Source: Pseudomonadota bacterium (GTDB taxonomy: Bacteria; Pseudomonadota; Gammaproteobacteria; Burkholderiales; Rhodocyclaceae). Taken from it: a stretch of 50,124 nt of DNA. This document shows, one piece after another, positions 9,007 to 19,133 of this stretch (position 1 is its first letter; the number at the start of each line of letters is the position of its first letter). Made by a program: the position numbers and the translations under genes. The stretch covers positions 1 to 50,124 of the forward strand of contig JAPLQT010000121.1 in the NCBI GenBank assembly GCA_026399515.1, given 5' to 3'. The notes beneath the pieces were generated by a model. The model ran no database searches. It was not told the DNA's origin and worked only from the letters and a program-made list of their open reading frames with translations.

Positions 9007-9987
9007 TTATCCCGCCATCGCTTCCACTTGCTGTTTCTCGGAAAGTTTCAGGTCCTCCAGTGTGCGGGTCAGCGCCGCATCGATGGGTGTATGCGGGATG
9101 GTTCCAATCACTCGTTCGAGCTTATCGCCGCACAGACGGTGGGCTTGGTGCCAGAGGTAGCTCATGCGCGCCAGTTCACGCAGCATCGGGTTGAAGATCC
9201 CGGCGATGCGCAACAGTGTCCACGGGATGCCCTTCACAACCGGGGCGGTGGTCGCGGGCAGCAGGCCGCCGCGCCGAGTCGCCCTGGTGATGGCAGCAAC
9301 CAGCGCATCTCCGGTCAGCGTGTGGCCGGGAAAGTGAAAGCTTTCGTGAGGGGCAAGACCGCCGCGCGCTTGCGCCAATAGCACGAAGGTCTGCGCGACG
9401 TCGGGGAGAAAGGCCCAGGCGTGTTCCAGATTTCTCGGGCCGGGATAGGTAATCTCGCCGTTGCCCAAGTTTTTGACGACGGCCTGATCCATCCATGAAC
9501 CTTCGCCCGGCCCGCCGAAGAAATCGCCGGCCCGCACCACGATGCTGCGTGGCGCGCCGGCCCGCATCGCCGTTTCCATGGCGCAGCGTATCTCGCCCTT
9601 GCGGTTTGTCGGGCGCTGCGGAGTTTCTTCGCTGATCTCTGAAGGGATAGGCGAGCCGTAGTTGTAGACGTTGCCGGGCAGCATCAGAGTCGCGCCCAGC
9701 GCGCGTGCAATCGCGATGGCGGCAGCGTTGAGCGGCAGCGCCTCGGCGTTCCAGCGGGTATAGAGGGGATTCATGGCATTGACGACGACGGATGTGCCCT
9801 TCGCGGCTGCGACGACGGCTTCCTGTTCATTGACTGGAATGCCGAGATAACTGACCTGTCCGCCGTGGGAATCGACCAGCGGCCTTCGCGCCTGGGCAAT
9901 GACGTTCCAACCCGCAGCGGAAAATGCGCGCACCGCGACACGGCCGAAGCGGCCGTTTGCGCCCAAGATCAAGACTGATTCGTTCAT
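9007..9987 (-). CDS. NAD(P)-binding epimerase/dehydratase-family protein
   Basis: Rossmann-fold protein of 326 residues in the extended short-chain dehydrogenase / NAD-dependent epimerase superfamily. The nucleotide-binding loop LILGANGRFGR is at residues 6-16. Further signs are VVNAMNPLY near 67-75, a YNYGSP segment near 109-114 where a catalytic Tyr would be expected, and VVRAGDFFGG near 150. The substrate cannot be read from sequence. It is divergent from a LysR regulator across about 95 bases that hold a LysR-type box, so regulation by that protein is likely. It is not part of a recognisable sugar operon; NAD-dependent epimerase is a generic name. Confidence 0.8.
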   Translation of the reverse strand: MNESVLILGANGRFGRVAVRAFSAAGWNVIAQARRPLVDSHGGQVSYLGIPVNEQEAVVAAAKGTSVVVNAMNPLYTRWNAEALPLNAAAIAIARALGATLMLPGNVYNYGSPIPSEISEETPQRPTNRKGEIRCAMETAMRAGAPRSIVVRAGDFFGGPGEGSWMDQAVVKNLGNGEITYPGPRNLEHAWAFLPDVAQTFVLLAQARGGLAPHESFHFPGHTLTGDALVAAITRATRRGGLLPATTAPVVKGIPWTLLRIAGIFNPMLRELARMSYLWHQAHRLCGDKLERVIGTIPHTPIDAALTRTLEDLKLSEKQQVEAMAG

Positions 9988-10050
9988 GTTGCATTTCCCT
10001 CATGGCATAGTCGATGGCGCCATTGTGCAGGGGAGGCCGTCATCTTACAA

Positions 10051-10080
10051 TTGCATATACTTGCATATCGCAAATACATT
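10051..10080 (+). promoter_or_regulatory. Divergent LysR-type promoter region
   Basis: Two head-to-tail TTGCATAT units lie at 10051-10058 and 10061-10068. The second belongs to an inverted repeat TTGC-N5-GCAA (10061-10073) that fits the T-N11-A rule for LysR binding. TTGCAT (10051-10056) and TACATT (10075-10080) with an 18-base spacer form a candidate promoter just before the LysR start at 10082. The same site could control the divergent epimerase gene (start 9987). Confidence 0.5.
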
Positions 10081-10081
10081 T

Positions 10082-10984
10082 ATGAATACCATGCCGTTGC
10101 CGCTCCGGTTCGACTGGACCCTGATGCGCTCGTTCCTGGCGGTCCTGGAGCGCGGCAGCCTTTTGGGCGCGGCGCGTCATCTGGGCGGCAGCCAGCCTAC
10201 GCTGGGCCGGCACGTGGCGGAGCTCGAGCGACAGCTTGGAGTCGCGTTGTTTGAGCGAACCGGGCGCGGCCTGGTGCCAACCACGGTGGCTTGGTCCATA
10301 GCCGATCAGGCGCGTGCCATGGCCGATAGCGCCGAGGCCATCGGACGCACATTGACGGGGCAAAGCAGGCAAATCGCCGGCGTCGTGCGCATCACGGCGA
10401 GCCAGATCGTGGCCACCCACCTGCTCCCGGCGCTGCTCGCCACGCTGCGCGCCGCCGAACCGGGCATCGCCATCGAGATCGTCTCGTCCAACACCATCAG
10501 CAATCTGCTGAGGCGCGAGGCGGATATCGCCATCCGGATGGTGAAACCCGAACAGAAGTCCCTGATCGCGCGGCGCATCGGCAATGTCGGAATCGGCGTT
10601 TACGCACAGCAGGATTACCTGCGCCGTCGCGGCATACCCAGGACGGCGGCCGACCTGCCGCAACACGATCTCATCGGATTCGATCACGACGACGTCATCA
10701 TCCGCAGCTTCCGTGCGCTGGGCCTGTCTATCGAGCGCGACGCATTCGGAATCCGTAGCGATGACCACCTGGTCCTCTGGGAATCTCTGCGCGCCGGGCT
10801 GGGCATCGGCTTCTGCGCCACCTGGCTGGCGGATCGCGAACCGGGGATACGGCGCATCCTGCCGGAACTGGCGATCCCGTCACTGCCGGTGTGGCTCACG
10901 GTGCACCGGGAAATTCGTTCAAGCGCGCGCATCCGGGTCGTTTATGATTTTCTTGCCAAGGCCATACCCGTAGTACTGACATGA
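10082..10984 (+). CDS. LysR family transcriptional regulator
   Basis: Regulator of 300 residues. The start MNTMPLPLRFDWTLMRSF is chosen at 10082, just after the candidate promoter; a second ATG at 10091 is also possible, and a longer frame to 9899 would run through the promoter and the epimerase coding sequence. The N-terminal winged HTH includes GSLLGAARHLGGSQPTLGRH, and the C-terminal domain is the two-lobed effector-binding fold (RITASQIVATHLLPALL, then DLPQHDLIGFD). It is divergent from the NAD-epimerase gene, its most likely target. The inducer is unknown. Confidence 0.9.
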   Translation: MNTMPLPLRFDWTLMRSFLAVLERGSLLGAARHLGGSQPTLGRHVAELERQLGVALFERTGRGLVPTTVAWSIADQARAMADSAEAIGRTLTGQSRQIAGVVRITASQIVATHLLPALLATLRAAEPGIAIEIVSSNTISNLLRREADIAIRMVKPEQKSLIARRIGNVGIGVYAQQDYLRRRGIPRTAADLPQHDLIGFDHDDVIIRSFRALGLSIERDAFGIRSDDHLVLWESLRAGLGIGFCATWLADREPGIRRILPELAIPSLPVWLTVHREIRSSARIRVVYDFLAKAIPVVLT

Positions 10985-11044
10985 GCGGATAGGCGCGGCG
11001 GTCTGCTACCATGGCGCCGCAGATGACCCACAACCGGAGGCGCC

Positions 11045-11401
11045 ATGCCCATCATCACCAACTTGATCATCGTCCTGATCGCATTGCTGCACGTCTATTT
11101 CCTGGTACTCGAAATGTTCCTGTGGGATAAGCCCGCCGGCTTGCGGGCATTCGGCCAGACCCAGGAGGCGGCCACGGCCTCCAAGGTTCTGGCAGCCAAC
11201 CAGGGCTTGTACAACGGATTCCTGGCGGCCGGCCTATTCTGGGGATTGAGCCTCGGCACCGGCGGCACCGCGATCAAGGTGTTCTTCCTGTGCTGCATCC
11301 TGATCGCCGGTCTGTACGGCGCGGCGACAGCCAGCCGCAAGATACTCTTCGTCCAGGCCATCCCCGCGGCGATCGGGTTGGCGCTGGTTCTCTCGGCTTA
11401 A
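11045..11401 (+). CDS. DUF1304 family inner-membrane protein
   Basis: Small integral membrane protein of 118 residues with about four hydrophobic helices (roughly 4-26, 52-70, 76-92 and 98-116). The motif ANQGLYNGFLAAGL at about 55-68 and the early EMFLWDKP segment are typical of DUF1304 proteins, whose function is not established. The ATG at 11045 follows GGAGG with good spacing. Its end overlaps the convergent gene by four bases. It follows the LysR gene by 60 bases, but co-regulation is not evident. Confidence 0.85.
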   Translation: MPIITNLIIVLIALLHVYFLVLEMFLWDKPAGLRAFGQTQEAATASKVLAANQGLYNGFLAAGLFWGLSLGTGGTAIKVFFLCCILIAGLYGAATASRKILFVQAIPAAIGLALVLSA

Positions 11402-11829
11402 GGTTTGATGACGCCCGGAGGAGTGGGGGAAACCTTTTCCCAGCCGCTTGGACATTCCCTGACATACGGGTAATAGCCATTCGGATTCTTGCAGAAATAC
11501 CACCATTGGCTACCCGGCACGCCGAGCGCCGAGAGTTGTGTGCCGTTTTGCGGTGGAGGCGGCATCGAAGTCACCGGTGGGCTGGCGTAGGCCGGTTCAA
11601 CATAATAGGGCTGGACATAGCTGGTTACCGGACCGTAGGGCACATAGGTGACTTGCGGTTCGTAGTAGACGGTCCGCGGTTGCACGGCCGAATAGAGTAT
11701 GGCCGAACCGAGCAGGAAACCGAAGGGACCCCAGAAGTAATCGTGGCGATAGCCCCGGTCGGCCCAGGCGGGCGCCGTGGCGAGCGATCCAGCCGCGATG
11801 ATGGCCAACATGCATGCTCGCAAGTTCAT
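11398..11829 (-). CDS. Small exported Pro/Tyr-rich protein
   Basis: Protein of 143 residues with an N-terminal signal peptide (MNLRACMLAIIAAGSLATAP, probable cleavage after AWA near residue 23). A hydrophobic segment WGPFGFLLGSAILYSA is followed by a low-complexity region rich in Tyr, Pro and Val. The C-terminal motif WWYFCKNPNGYYPYV with CPSGWEKVSPTPP recurs, to my knowledge, in many small secreted proteins of betaproteobacteria, with two cysteines that could form a disulfide. Function is unknown; an envelope or surface location is inferred. Confidence 0.75.
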   Translation of the reverse strand: MNLRACMLAIIAAGSLATAPAWADRGYRHDYFWGPFGFLLGSAILYSAVQPRTVYYEPQVTYVPYGPVTSYVQPYYVEPAYASPPVTSMPPPPQNGTQLSALGVPGSQWWYFCKNPNGYYPYVRECPSGWEKVSPTPPGVIKP

Positions 11830-12071
11830 ATCAAACTCCTCAGGTATTACTCGACGGCGATCCTCCGCCGATGAGTGCGCCGGCGTTTCCGAAGGAGAAC
11901 AGCCGGATAATTCATGCTAGCAAAATAATGTCGATAGCCCAACCGGAATTACACCCCGTAACAATTCCCACCGGCAGGGGAGTCAGCGTCCGGTCGACAT
12001 AGTCACGATGTGACTCGACGACAAGATCCGGACGCAGTCAGGAGACTTGCGTCACGGTTCGGTCGGGCGAC

Positions 12072-12269
12072 TCAGGCGTCGGGAGGCCGCCGGCAATGCT
12101 CGTTGCGCACCAGCATGCGTACGCCGAGCAGAATTAGAATCAAGGGCCAGAATTTCCATAACTGGTGGAGGGTATCGCGATCGATCAGGTCCAGATTCGC
12201 CAACAGGAATATGCTCCCGATAACGATCAGGATCACGCCGCCCACCCAACGACTTTGCTGATTTGCCAT
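12072..12269 (-). CDS. Small two-helix membrane protein (LiaI/LiaF TM-like)
   Basis: Short protein of 65 residues starting MANQQSRWVGGVILIVIGSI, with two transmembrane helices (about 8-27 and 36-53) around a LLANLDLID turn and an FWPLILILLGVRML second helix. This pattern matches the LiaI/LiaF-type transmembrane region found in many small bacterial membrane proteins. A longer start at 12305 is possible, but the ATG at 12269 follows GGATCGATT with better spacing. Function unknown. Confidence 0.7.
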   Translation of the reverse strand: MANQQSRWVGGVILIVIGSIFLLANLDLIDRDTLHQLWKFWPLILILLGVRMLVRNEHCRRPPDA

Positions 12270-12305
12270 AATCGATCCATTCCCGGAAAAGGCCAATAGC
12301 GGCAT

Positions 12306-12713
12306 TCTACAGAGGTGACGGATGAAAATCCGGGTGTACCGCCATTGCCTCTATCGGCGACAGGTTTGGCATGCCGGCCTTGTTGGCGCGCCCGCTGGTG
12401 GGGCATGCAGTGGAATCCATTCAGCTCTGACGGCGGACAATAAGCTTCCCAAAATCCGCTAAGTTAAGCTATGGTTAAGAATATGTGCTGATACTGCATG
12501 CCGTCGTTGATCCTCTGGCGCATGTTACAAATGCCCGGAACGCGGTTGTGAAGAACCCATACTTCGATGAGGGGTGATCGACCAACGTTCGCAGAAAACA
12601 ACCATGAAGAATCGACCGCTTACCGTTGCCCGGCCAGGTTGCCGACAGTCGGGAACTCCAACTCCAACGCATTCAAGCGGACAAATAATCCGCTCGATGA
12701 ACCCGGATACAAA
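12306..12713. other. Non-coding stretch upstream of the chemoreceptor
   Basis: About 400 bases without a convincing gene. An AT-rich patch near 12460-12485 has GTTAAGCTATG followed by GTTAAGAATATG, a short tandem that could be part of a promoter or operator for the chemoreceptor. No sigma-28 (FliA) consensus and no Shine-Dalgarno-led short frame was recognised. Confidence 0.4.
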
Positions 12714-14378
12714 ATGATGTTCGACGAACTCACACTCAAGGCCAAACTTTTCGGTTTAGTTGCCATTGCCTTTCTCCTCGTGGTCGGGATGGCGACATTC
12801 AGTGTGCTGCAACTCAGCAACACGCTGAACGATGAAACGGAAAATTTCGGGCGACTCAACCGCGATGTACAGATTCTTGCACATGTCGGTGGAATGACAT
12901 CCGACTTTCTTAAGGAAGTGAAGGCCACCAAGGACATTTGGCTGCGCGGAACGGATGCGGAGAAGTTGAAGAAGCATAGGCAGGAGTTCGATTCCAATGT
13001 TCAAGGTTTCGATAAGTATGCGGCTCAGGCTCTGCAAGGGCTGAACCAACTGGCGCAAGGACATGAGGGATTCGACGGCTTTATCAGCCGTATGAATGCC
13101 ATGAGCGCCGAACACAAGGCGATGAGCGGCAAGTACCTGGCCGCGATCGAGGCCTATCGTGGCAACGCCTCGGAGTCGGACGCCAGAGTGGCGGGCATCG
13201 ACAACGAGCTCGCCACCCAGCTCAAGGCGTTCCGCAACGATTTCGTCAAATTCGTCGGCGAAAAAGGTGCCGAGAAGATTGCCTTGTCGGAGAAAGGCTT
13301 TCAGCAGCGACGCAACATCATACTGATCTCCTTGTTGATCTCATTGGCACTCTTGGTATTCCTGGCCGGCGTGCTGATTCGCCAAGTGCTGCATCAACTC
13401 GGGGGAGATCCGAAAGTCGTTGCGCAGGTCATCAACACGCTTGCTGGCGGGGATTTCTCGTCGCTCCCGCACCAGGCGGCGGTTTCAGGTAGCCTGCTGG
13501 CAAACGCCCATGGGATGCAGACGCAGTTGCGCGAGATGATCATGGACGTCAAGACCCAAGCTACCCAACTGGGTGAAATGGCTCATCGACTGGCGAGTTC
13601 GGCCCAGCAGATCAGTGGCAACGTCAACCAGGAGTCGGATGCGGTGAGCAATATGGCCGCCACTATCGAGGAGATGAGCGTCTCGACCACGCACATCGCC
13701 GATCAGGGCGGTATTGCCAGGCGCATTGCCAGCGACTCGCGCAGCGACGCCGATCAGGGTGCAAGTGTCGTGACCAAGACCGTCGAGGGCCTGATTGCGA
13801 CGGCGCAGGAAATTGAGCGTGCCGCAAGCGAGGTGTCGCGCTTGGGTGAGGACTCATTGCGTATCAGCGGTTTGGTCGATGTCATCAAGGACATTGCCGA
13901 CCAGACCAACCTGCTCGCCCTGAATGCCGCCATCGAGGCCGCACGAGCCGGCGAGGCCGGGCGCGGCTTCGCGGTGGTGGCCGACGAAGTGCGCAAGCTG
14001 GCGGAGCGTACCGCCAACGCTACCCAGGAGATCAACCAGATGTCGGCGAAGATCGGCGAGGTGGCCAATCATGCACTGAGCGGGATGGACAGCGTGGTCA
14101 ACACAACTCGGCAAGGCGTCGGCGACGCCGAGTCAGCCCAGGCATCCCTCGCCACCATACAGACGAACTTCACCAACGTTACCCAAGCGATCGACGACAT
14201 TTCCGCTGCGCTCACCGAACACACCGCTGCCGCGAACGATCTTGCAAGAAGCACCGAGCGTGTTGCGCAAATGTCCGGCGAAAATTCAAGCGCCGCGCAA
14301 GGCCTGCTGCACCTTGCCAACGATCTGGAAGCCAAGGCCGATCAAATGCGCAGCGGGGTGGATGCGTTCAAGGTTTAG
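12714..14378 (+). CDS. Methyl-accepting chemotaxis protein
   Basis: Chemoreceptor of 554 residues starting [20 protein letters not shown]. Transmembrane helix 1 (about 10-33) is followed by a helical periplasmic ligand domain of about 170 residues, helix 2 (about 205-226, [16 protein letters not shown]) and a HAMP-like linker ([20 protein letters not shown]). The cytoplasmic coiled coil carries the universally conserved signalling tip, from [19 protein letters not shown] to [11 protein letters not shown], at about residues 396-433. It couples to CheA/CheW. No CheR-docking pentapeptide is seen at the C terminus (ends VDAFKV). The ligand is unknown. An upstream extension of the frame to 12567 is not supported. 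Confidence 0.94.
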   Translation: MMFDELTLKAKLFGLVAIAFLLVVGMATFSVLQLSNTLNDETENFGRLNRDVQILAHVGGMTSDFLKEVKATKDIWLRGTDAEKLKKHRQEFDSNVQGFDKYAAQALQGLNQLAQGHEGFDGFISRMNAMSAEHKAMSGKYLAAIEAYRGNASESDARVAGIDNELATQLKAFRNDFVKFVGEKGAEKIALSEKGFQQRRNIILISLLISLALLVFLAGVLIRQVLHQLGGDPKVVAQVINTLAGGDFSSLPHQAAVSGSLLANAHGMQTQLREMIMDVKTQATQLGEMAHRLASSAQQISGNVNQESDAVSNMAATIEEMSVSTTHIADQGGIARRIASDSRSDADQGASVVTKTVEGLIATAQEIERAASEVSRLGEDSLRISGLVDVIKDIADQTNLLALNAAIEAARAGEAGRGFAVVADEVRKLAERTANATQEINQMSAKIGEVANHALSGMDSVVNTTRQGVGDAESAQASLATIQTNFTNVTQAIDDISAALTEHTAAANDLARSTERVAQMSGENSSAAQGLLHLANDLEAKADQMRSGVDAFKV

Positions 14379-14403
14379 GGGTATGGTGGTCGGCGTCGCC
14401 GCC

Positions 14404-14469
14404 GATTTCGGCCGACACGGATTTCGCTGGTAGCGTGTTGGCTTCCGAGACGACTTCATGCATCGGGAA
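14404..14469 (-). pseudogene. Degenerate fragment of the yicC 3' region
   Basis: These 66 bases align without gaps to 32764-32829, inside the intact yicC gene, in the same orientation; by eye 50 of 66 positions are identical. Read on the minus strand the fragment encodes SEANTLPAKSVSAEI, against REANTLSSKSVSAEI in the intact YicC, the hallmark motif of that family. Similarity fades on both sides (the chemoreceptor stop is at 14378). It has no complete frame of its own and is best explained as a relic of a duplicated or transferred yicC. Confidence 0.65.
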
Positions 14470-14562
14470 TATGCCTGCGTGCCTTCAGCGGCAGACTGCG
14501 AAGGACTTCCGATATACTGCGGTCCCGTCAGATTTGCATACTTGGACAAAGGAGTATCGATC

Positions 14563-15960
14563 ATGCTGCGCCAGATTATGCTGGGTCTGCTCGCCTGCGC
14601 TTTGCCAAGTTTCGCTGCCTGCGCAGTTGAGAACAACCCGCAAATCGAGGCCATCGTGGCCGGAATATCGCCGCAGCGGATTGAAGCGCGGATTCGCAGG
14701 CTGGCGGCGTTTCACACCCGCCACACGCTGTCGGATACGAGTTCCGAAACTCGCGGCATAGGTGCGGCGCGGCGTTGGATCAAGGCCGAGCTCGATCAAT
14801 GCGGCCGGGAGGCCGGCGGCCGGCTGAAGGTATCGTTCGACACTTTCATGCAGCCGGCGAGCCGGCGTATCCCGCAGGCAGTGGAAATCACCAATGTGGT
14901 CGCCGTCCTCCCGGGCACCCAGGCAGCGGCACTCGAGCGTTACTACGTGGTCAGTGGTCATTACGATTCACGCGCGACGGATGTGATGGATGCCGTCAGC
15001 GATGCGCCCGGCGCGAACGACGATGCCTCGGGCGTGGCGGCCATGATGGAGATGGCATGCGTCATGGCGGCACAGCGCTTCGATGCGACGCTGGTCTTCA
15101 TGGCGGTTGCCGGAGAGGAGCAGGGCCTGTTCGGCTCGACGCACTGGGCCGAGCAGGCGGAAAAACAAGGCTTGCATGTGTCCGGCATGATTACCAACGA
15201 CATCATCGGCAGTTCCACCGCCGATGACGGCAAGCGCGACGATCGCTCGGTGCGCTTGTTCGCCAACGGCTTGCCCGCGTTGCTCGCGGCACAAAGCAGC
15301 GCCGCGACGGACGGCTTTGCGCCGCGCGCCAGAAAAGAACTCAAGGCCATCACCCAATCGGGCGGCGAGTTCGATACGCCGACGCACCAGCTCGGGCGTT
15401 ATCTGAAAGAGATCGGCGAGCGCTATGTACCCGGATTTACGGTCAAGCTGATACCCCGCCCGGACCGCTTCCTGCGCGGAGGGGATCATCTGCCCTTCCT
15501 GGAGCGCGGTTATGCGGCAGTCCGGTTCACCGAGCCCGCCGAGGATTATCGCCATCAACACCAGGACATCCGGAACGACAAGGGTGTCCAATACGGCGAT
15601 CTTCCCGAGTTCGTCGATTTTTCCTACGTGGCTCAAGTGACGCGCGTGAATGCGGCGGGGCTTGCCTCGCTGGCATTGTCACCGGCAGTGCCGCAAGAGG
15701 TCGGAATCGAGGTCAGCGAGCTGGAGAACGACACAAGCCTGCGCTGGCGGGCGAATACCGAGCCGGACCTGGCCGGGTACCGCATCCTGTGGCGCGAGCC
15801 TGGCGAAGCCTTGTGGCGTTATTCAACGGATGTCGGCAAGGCCACCCGGCATACGCTCAAGGGAATTTCGAAGGATAATTTCATCTTCGGCGTGGCGGCA
15901 ATCGATCGCGATGGCAACAGCAGCCCTGCAGGTTTCCCGCGCCCGTGGCGACCGAACTGA
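14563..15960 (+). CDS. Secreted M28-family zinc peptidase with C-terminal FnIII-like domain
   Basis: Exported aminopeptidase-like protein of 465 residues. The ATG at 14563 follows AAAGGAG (14548-14554) and opens a signal peptide MLRQIMLGLLACALPSFAAC. Metal ligands of the M28 fold are visible: His133 and Asp135 in HYDSR, Asp153 in GANDDASG, Glu185/Glu186 in AGEEQGLFGS, an Asp in TNDIIG near 215 and a late His in HQHQD. The last 90 residues (from about EVGIEVSELENDTSLRW) form a fibronectin type III-like domain. It probably cleaves N-terminal residues from peptides outside the cytoplasm, which fits the peptide-use genes that follow. It converges on the TonB receptor gene across a bidirectional terminator. 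Confidence 0.9.
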   Translation: MLRQIMLGLLACALPSFAACAVENNPQIEAIVAGISPQRIEARIRRLAAFHTRHTLSDTSSETRGIGAARRWIKAELDQCGREAGGRLKVSFDTFMQPASRRIPQAVEITNVVAVLPGTQAAALERYYVVSGHYDSRATDVMDAVSDAPGANDDASGVAAMMEMACVMAAQRFDATLVFMAVAGEEQGLFGSTHWAEQAEKQGLHVSGMITNDIIGSSTADDGKRDDRSVRLFANGLPALLAAQSSAATDGFAPRARKELKAITQSGGEFDTPTHQLGRYLKEIGERYVPGFTVKLIPRPDRFLRGGDHLPFLERGYAAVRFTEPAEDYRHQHQDIRNDKGVQYGDLPEFVDFSYVAQVTRVNAAGLASLALSPAVPQEVGIEVSELENDTSLRWRANTEPDLAGYRILWREPGEALWRYSTDVGKATRHTLKGISKDNFIFGVAAIDRDGNSSPAGFPRPWRPN

Positions 15961-15972
15961 CCCGAACGAAAA

Positions 15973-16007
15973 AATGGCCCGGCAGGATAGAATCCCGCCG
16001 GGCCATT
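15973..16007. terminator. Bidirectional hairpin terminator
   Basis: Perfect 11-bp inverted repeat AATGGCCCGGC (15973-15983) and GCCGGGCCATT (15997-16007) with a 13-base loop, flanked by an A-run on the left (15969-15974). It sits between the stops of two convergent genes and can serve both. Confidence 0.85.
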
Positions 16008-16028
16008 CACTAACCCGATGTGCCTTGG

Positions 16029-18724
16029 CTACTTGAACGCATAGGCCAAGGTGCCGTAAATAAACCTGCCTCGGACGTCGGTGTAGCTCAAGTCGTAGCT
16101 GCCGACAAACCCGCCGCCATAGTTTGTATACGGCGGGTCGCGGTCCGTCAGGTTCTTGATGCCGAGCGTCAGCTTCGTGGACTTGATTCCCATGTAGGAA
16201 AGCTGGGCGTCAAACGTTTGGTACGAAGACACTTGGCGCGGTGCCACGCTGGCGGCCTGTAGCGCCGTCCTGAGGTCGTTGTAGCCAACCTGGTAGTTTT
16301 CGGACAGCGTTGCAACCCACGGTCCTCTCTCGTAAGTGGCACTGGCGGTATGACGCCAGCGCAGGATGACACCGATGTTCAGGGCGCTGGGGTTGTTGAT
16401 TGCCGAGGTGAAGGATCCGTCGAGGTTCTGGTTGTCGAACCGCGCCATATAGGTGCCGTTGAGGCGCAACGTGACCTTGTTCTCCCCGCGGTTGATCACT
16501 CGGCCTTTCACATCGATGTCCAGGCCGGCGACATTCACCCGGCCCAGATTCGTCAGCGATTGATCGATGCCGGTGATCGGACCGGCGCCGCTGGCGTTGC
16601 CATCAGGCGCGCCGCGGTGAATGTAGCTCGCATAGGCCACCGGGTCGCCGAGGATGGTCGCGATGGGGACGCCTGTTCTGATCACGTCCCTGAGTGCCAT
16701 GACGAAACCATCCATCCCCAGCGAGTAGTCCTTGTTCGGCTCGAACAGGAACCCAAGCGTCGTCGACTTGGACTTCTCCGGCTTCAGCAGGGGATTGCCG
16801 CCGCCGATGGTCACAAACTGGTTACTGCAGTCCTGAATGGTCGCGACGACCACCGGGCAGCGAATGCGGTCGCGTTGCCCGTTGGTGGTGATGCCGCGCG
16901 CTTCCGGCTGGTAGAGGTCGAGAAGGGTTGGGGCGCGGAAGCCGGTGCCGACCGATGCCCGCACCAGGAACGATTCAACCGGCTGCCAGCGGATCGAACC
17001 CTTGGGGTTCACCGTATTGCCGACCTTCTCATAGCTGTCATAGCGAACCGCCACATTGGCCTCGAGATTCTTGAGTATCGGCAGGTTGACCTCCGCAAAC
17101 GCCGAGCCAACGTTGCGCGCCGCGGACACCGGCACGCCGGGAGCGCCAAATCCGGATACGTCGAAGTTCCGGTTGGCGGCGGAGGGGTTGATGTCCATCT
17201 TTTCCTTGCGCAACTCCCCGCCAACGGCGAGGCTGACCATGCCGGCAGGCAGACTATAGAGGTCGCGCGACGCCTTCGCATCGAGGCTGGAAACCGAGGT
17301 CTTGTTGACCGAGAAATTTCCGACGTAATTGCTTGCCATGGCGGAAGCCAAGGCGGTGGGATCGGTCGTCGGACCGAATGGGTTGATCACCCCGGTGTTG
17401 AGGAGGTTCAGGTATTTGTCGGTGAGCGCCCATCCCTGGAGCAAATTGTTGGTTAGTTTGTTTTCGCTGTAAAGAAACCCGGTGTCATACTCCCAACCCA
17501 TTGCCGTGCCTCTGACTCCCGCCACCACACGCGAGTTGTCGGTGATGTCTTCGGTGATCCGTACACCGGTGGGGATGGATCTGAAGAGGAGGACCAGGGG
17601 CTGGCCAGTCAGCTTATTCGCGTTCGCGAACGCCGTCGGGTAGTAGGGGCTGGTCGGCGGCAGCAACGCCCACGCCGACCCGATCAGGCTTTTCAGCTGA
17701 GGAAATGCGGAGTACTGGGTGTTGATCAGGTTCGTCAGCGAAGCGATGTACGCCTGTCCCGCAGGCAGTGCCGCGCCGTTGATCAAGACATGCTGGACAG
17801 TATCGAGGGTCTTGTTTTGGGTATAGCTGCTTTCGATATACCCTTCCGCGGTGGACGAGATGTTGATCCTGGCATTCAAGAACACGTTGGCCTGCTTCGA
17901 CTCCGGCTGTATCGAGACATACGGCGCGTTGTCGTAGCGGCAAAGACCGGGAAGCAGCGGCGACACCAGCGAATACGGCCCGCAATCCGGATAGTTGGGG
18001 GAGACCAGGCTGCCGTTGTTCAAGCGCACGTTGGCCGGGAAGGCGGTGTTGCTGGTCTTGTCCAGTTGTTGGCCGACATTGATGTTGCGCGCGAAGGATC
18101 GATCCGAACCGAATATCGGCTGGACCTTCTGGAAGCCGGCGCCGATATTGACGTTGTATCGGTCCTTGTCGAAATTGCCGAATCCCGAAATCGCCGAGAC
18201 CTTTTCCTCGGTCCCGCCGCCGCTGCGCGTCGGCGCACCAACGGTTGCCGATACTTCAGTGCCGGTAAAATTCTTGCGCAGGATAAAGTTGACGACGCCG
18301 GCCACCGCGTCGCTGCCGTAGATCGCCGATGCCCCATCCTTCAGCACTTCGATCCGGTCGATCGCCGAAACCGGAATCGTACTGATATCGATCGCCGTGG
18401 TGCCAGCCACAGGCGCCGCGCGGCGCCCGTTTATGAGGACCAGCGTTCGCCGCTGCTGGCCGTGGCAGAAACCATTTTCAGCAGTTGCTCTGCATTCGAT
18501 GCACCGGTTCGCTGGATGTCTTCCCGGGTCATGACCTGGACGGGCAACGCCGTTTCCCCATCGATGCGCTTGATCGACGAACCGGTTACCTCGATTCTCT
18601 CGACCCTGGGGGCGGCCGTATCCGTAGACTGTCCATGAGCGGACGTCACAAGCAGCAGTGCCGAGGAAAGACCTCCCCCAAGAATAAGCCCAAGCCGTCC
18701 GCCAATCGGTGTTCTATTAAACAT
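16029..18724 (-). pseudogene. TonB-dependent receptor, broken in the plug domain
   Basis: Outer-membrane active-transport receptor. The 5' part (ATG 18724, signal peptide, TonB-box region VERIEVTGSSIKR, plug motif DIQRTGASNAEQLLKMV) runs into a stop at 18431. The rest continues in another frame: RTLVLINGRR, then VSAIDRIEVLKDGASAIYGS, and a full beta-barrel to the terminal FIYGTLAYAFK at 16029. At the joint (about 18445-18455) the plug segment that normally holds LRGLG and its flanks is missing, so an out-of-frame deletion of probably 20-30 codons is inferred. About 2.4 kb of barrel remains well preserved, so the lesion is recent or a sequencing artefact. Substrate unknown; neighbours suggest peptides or amides. 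Confidence 0.85.
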
Positions 18725-19133
18725 ATCTGGCCTCTTTATCAGGAGCAAAGCATTCGATGGACGGCGCGACATGGATTTCCATTTTCGCCGAATGAATTGG
18801 TGCGGTACTGTCTGCCACGGAAACTTGGATCAACGCGGAACCTGAAACCGAATACACAGTCTGCACAGGCGGCTGGGGCACGTGTAGCGAAAGATGCGAA
18901 TAACGTTACTTTGAATGGGAAAGAATGGACCACCAATGGTTTATCATTCATCAATGCCAGCCGGATAGCAAGCAGATTGACCTCCGCCGGAACCCTGGTG
19001 TTGCAAATAAGACACAATATGGCGAATGCTTTGTATCCGACTGAGCCGCCGCCATTCCTACAAAACAGGATCGGATCGCGTTTTATTCCCGGCAGTGCAA
19101 TTTATTTTCGATTTGAGACTCAGAGGTGAGATT
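18725..19133. other. Divergent intergenic region, TonB receptor / amidase
   Basis: About 410 bases with no supported gene; it is richer in A and T than its flanks. It must hold the promoters for both divergent genes. AGAGG before 18724 and AGAGGTGAG (19122-19130) before 19134 are the ribosome-binding sites. No operator was recognised with confidence. Confidence 0.5.
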
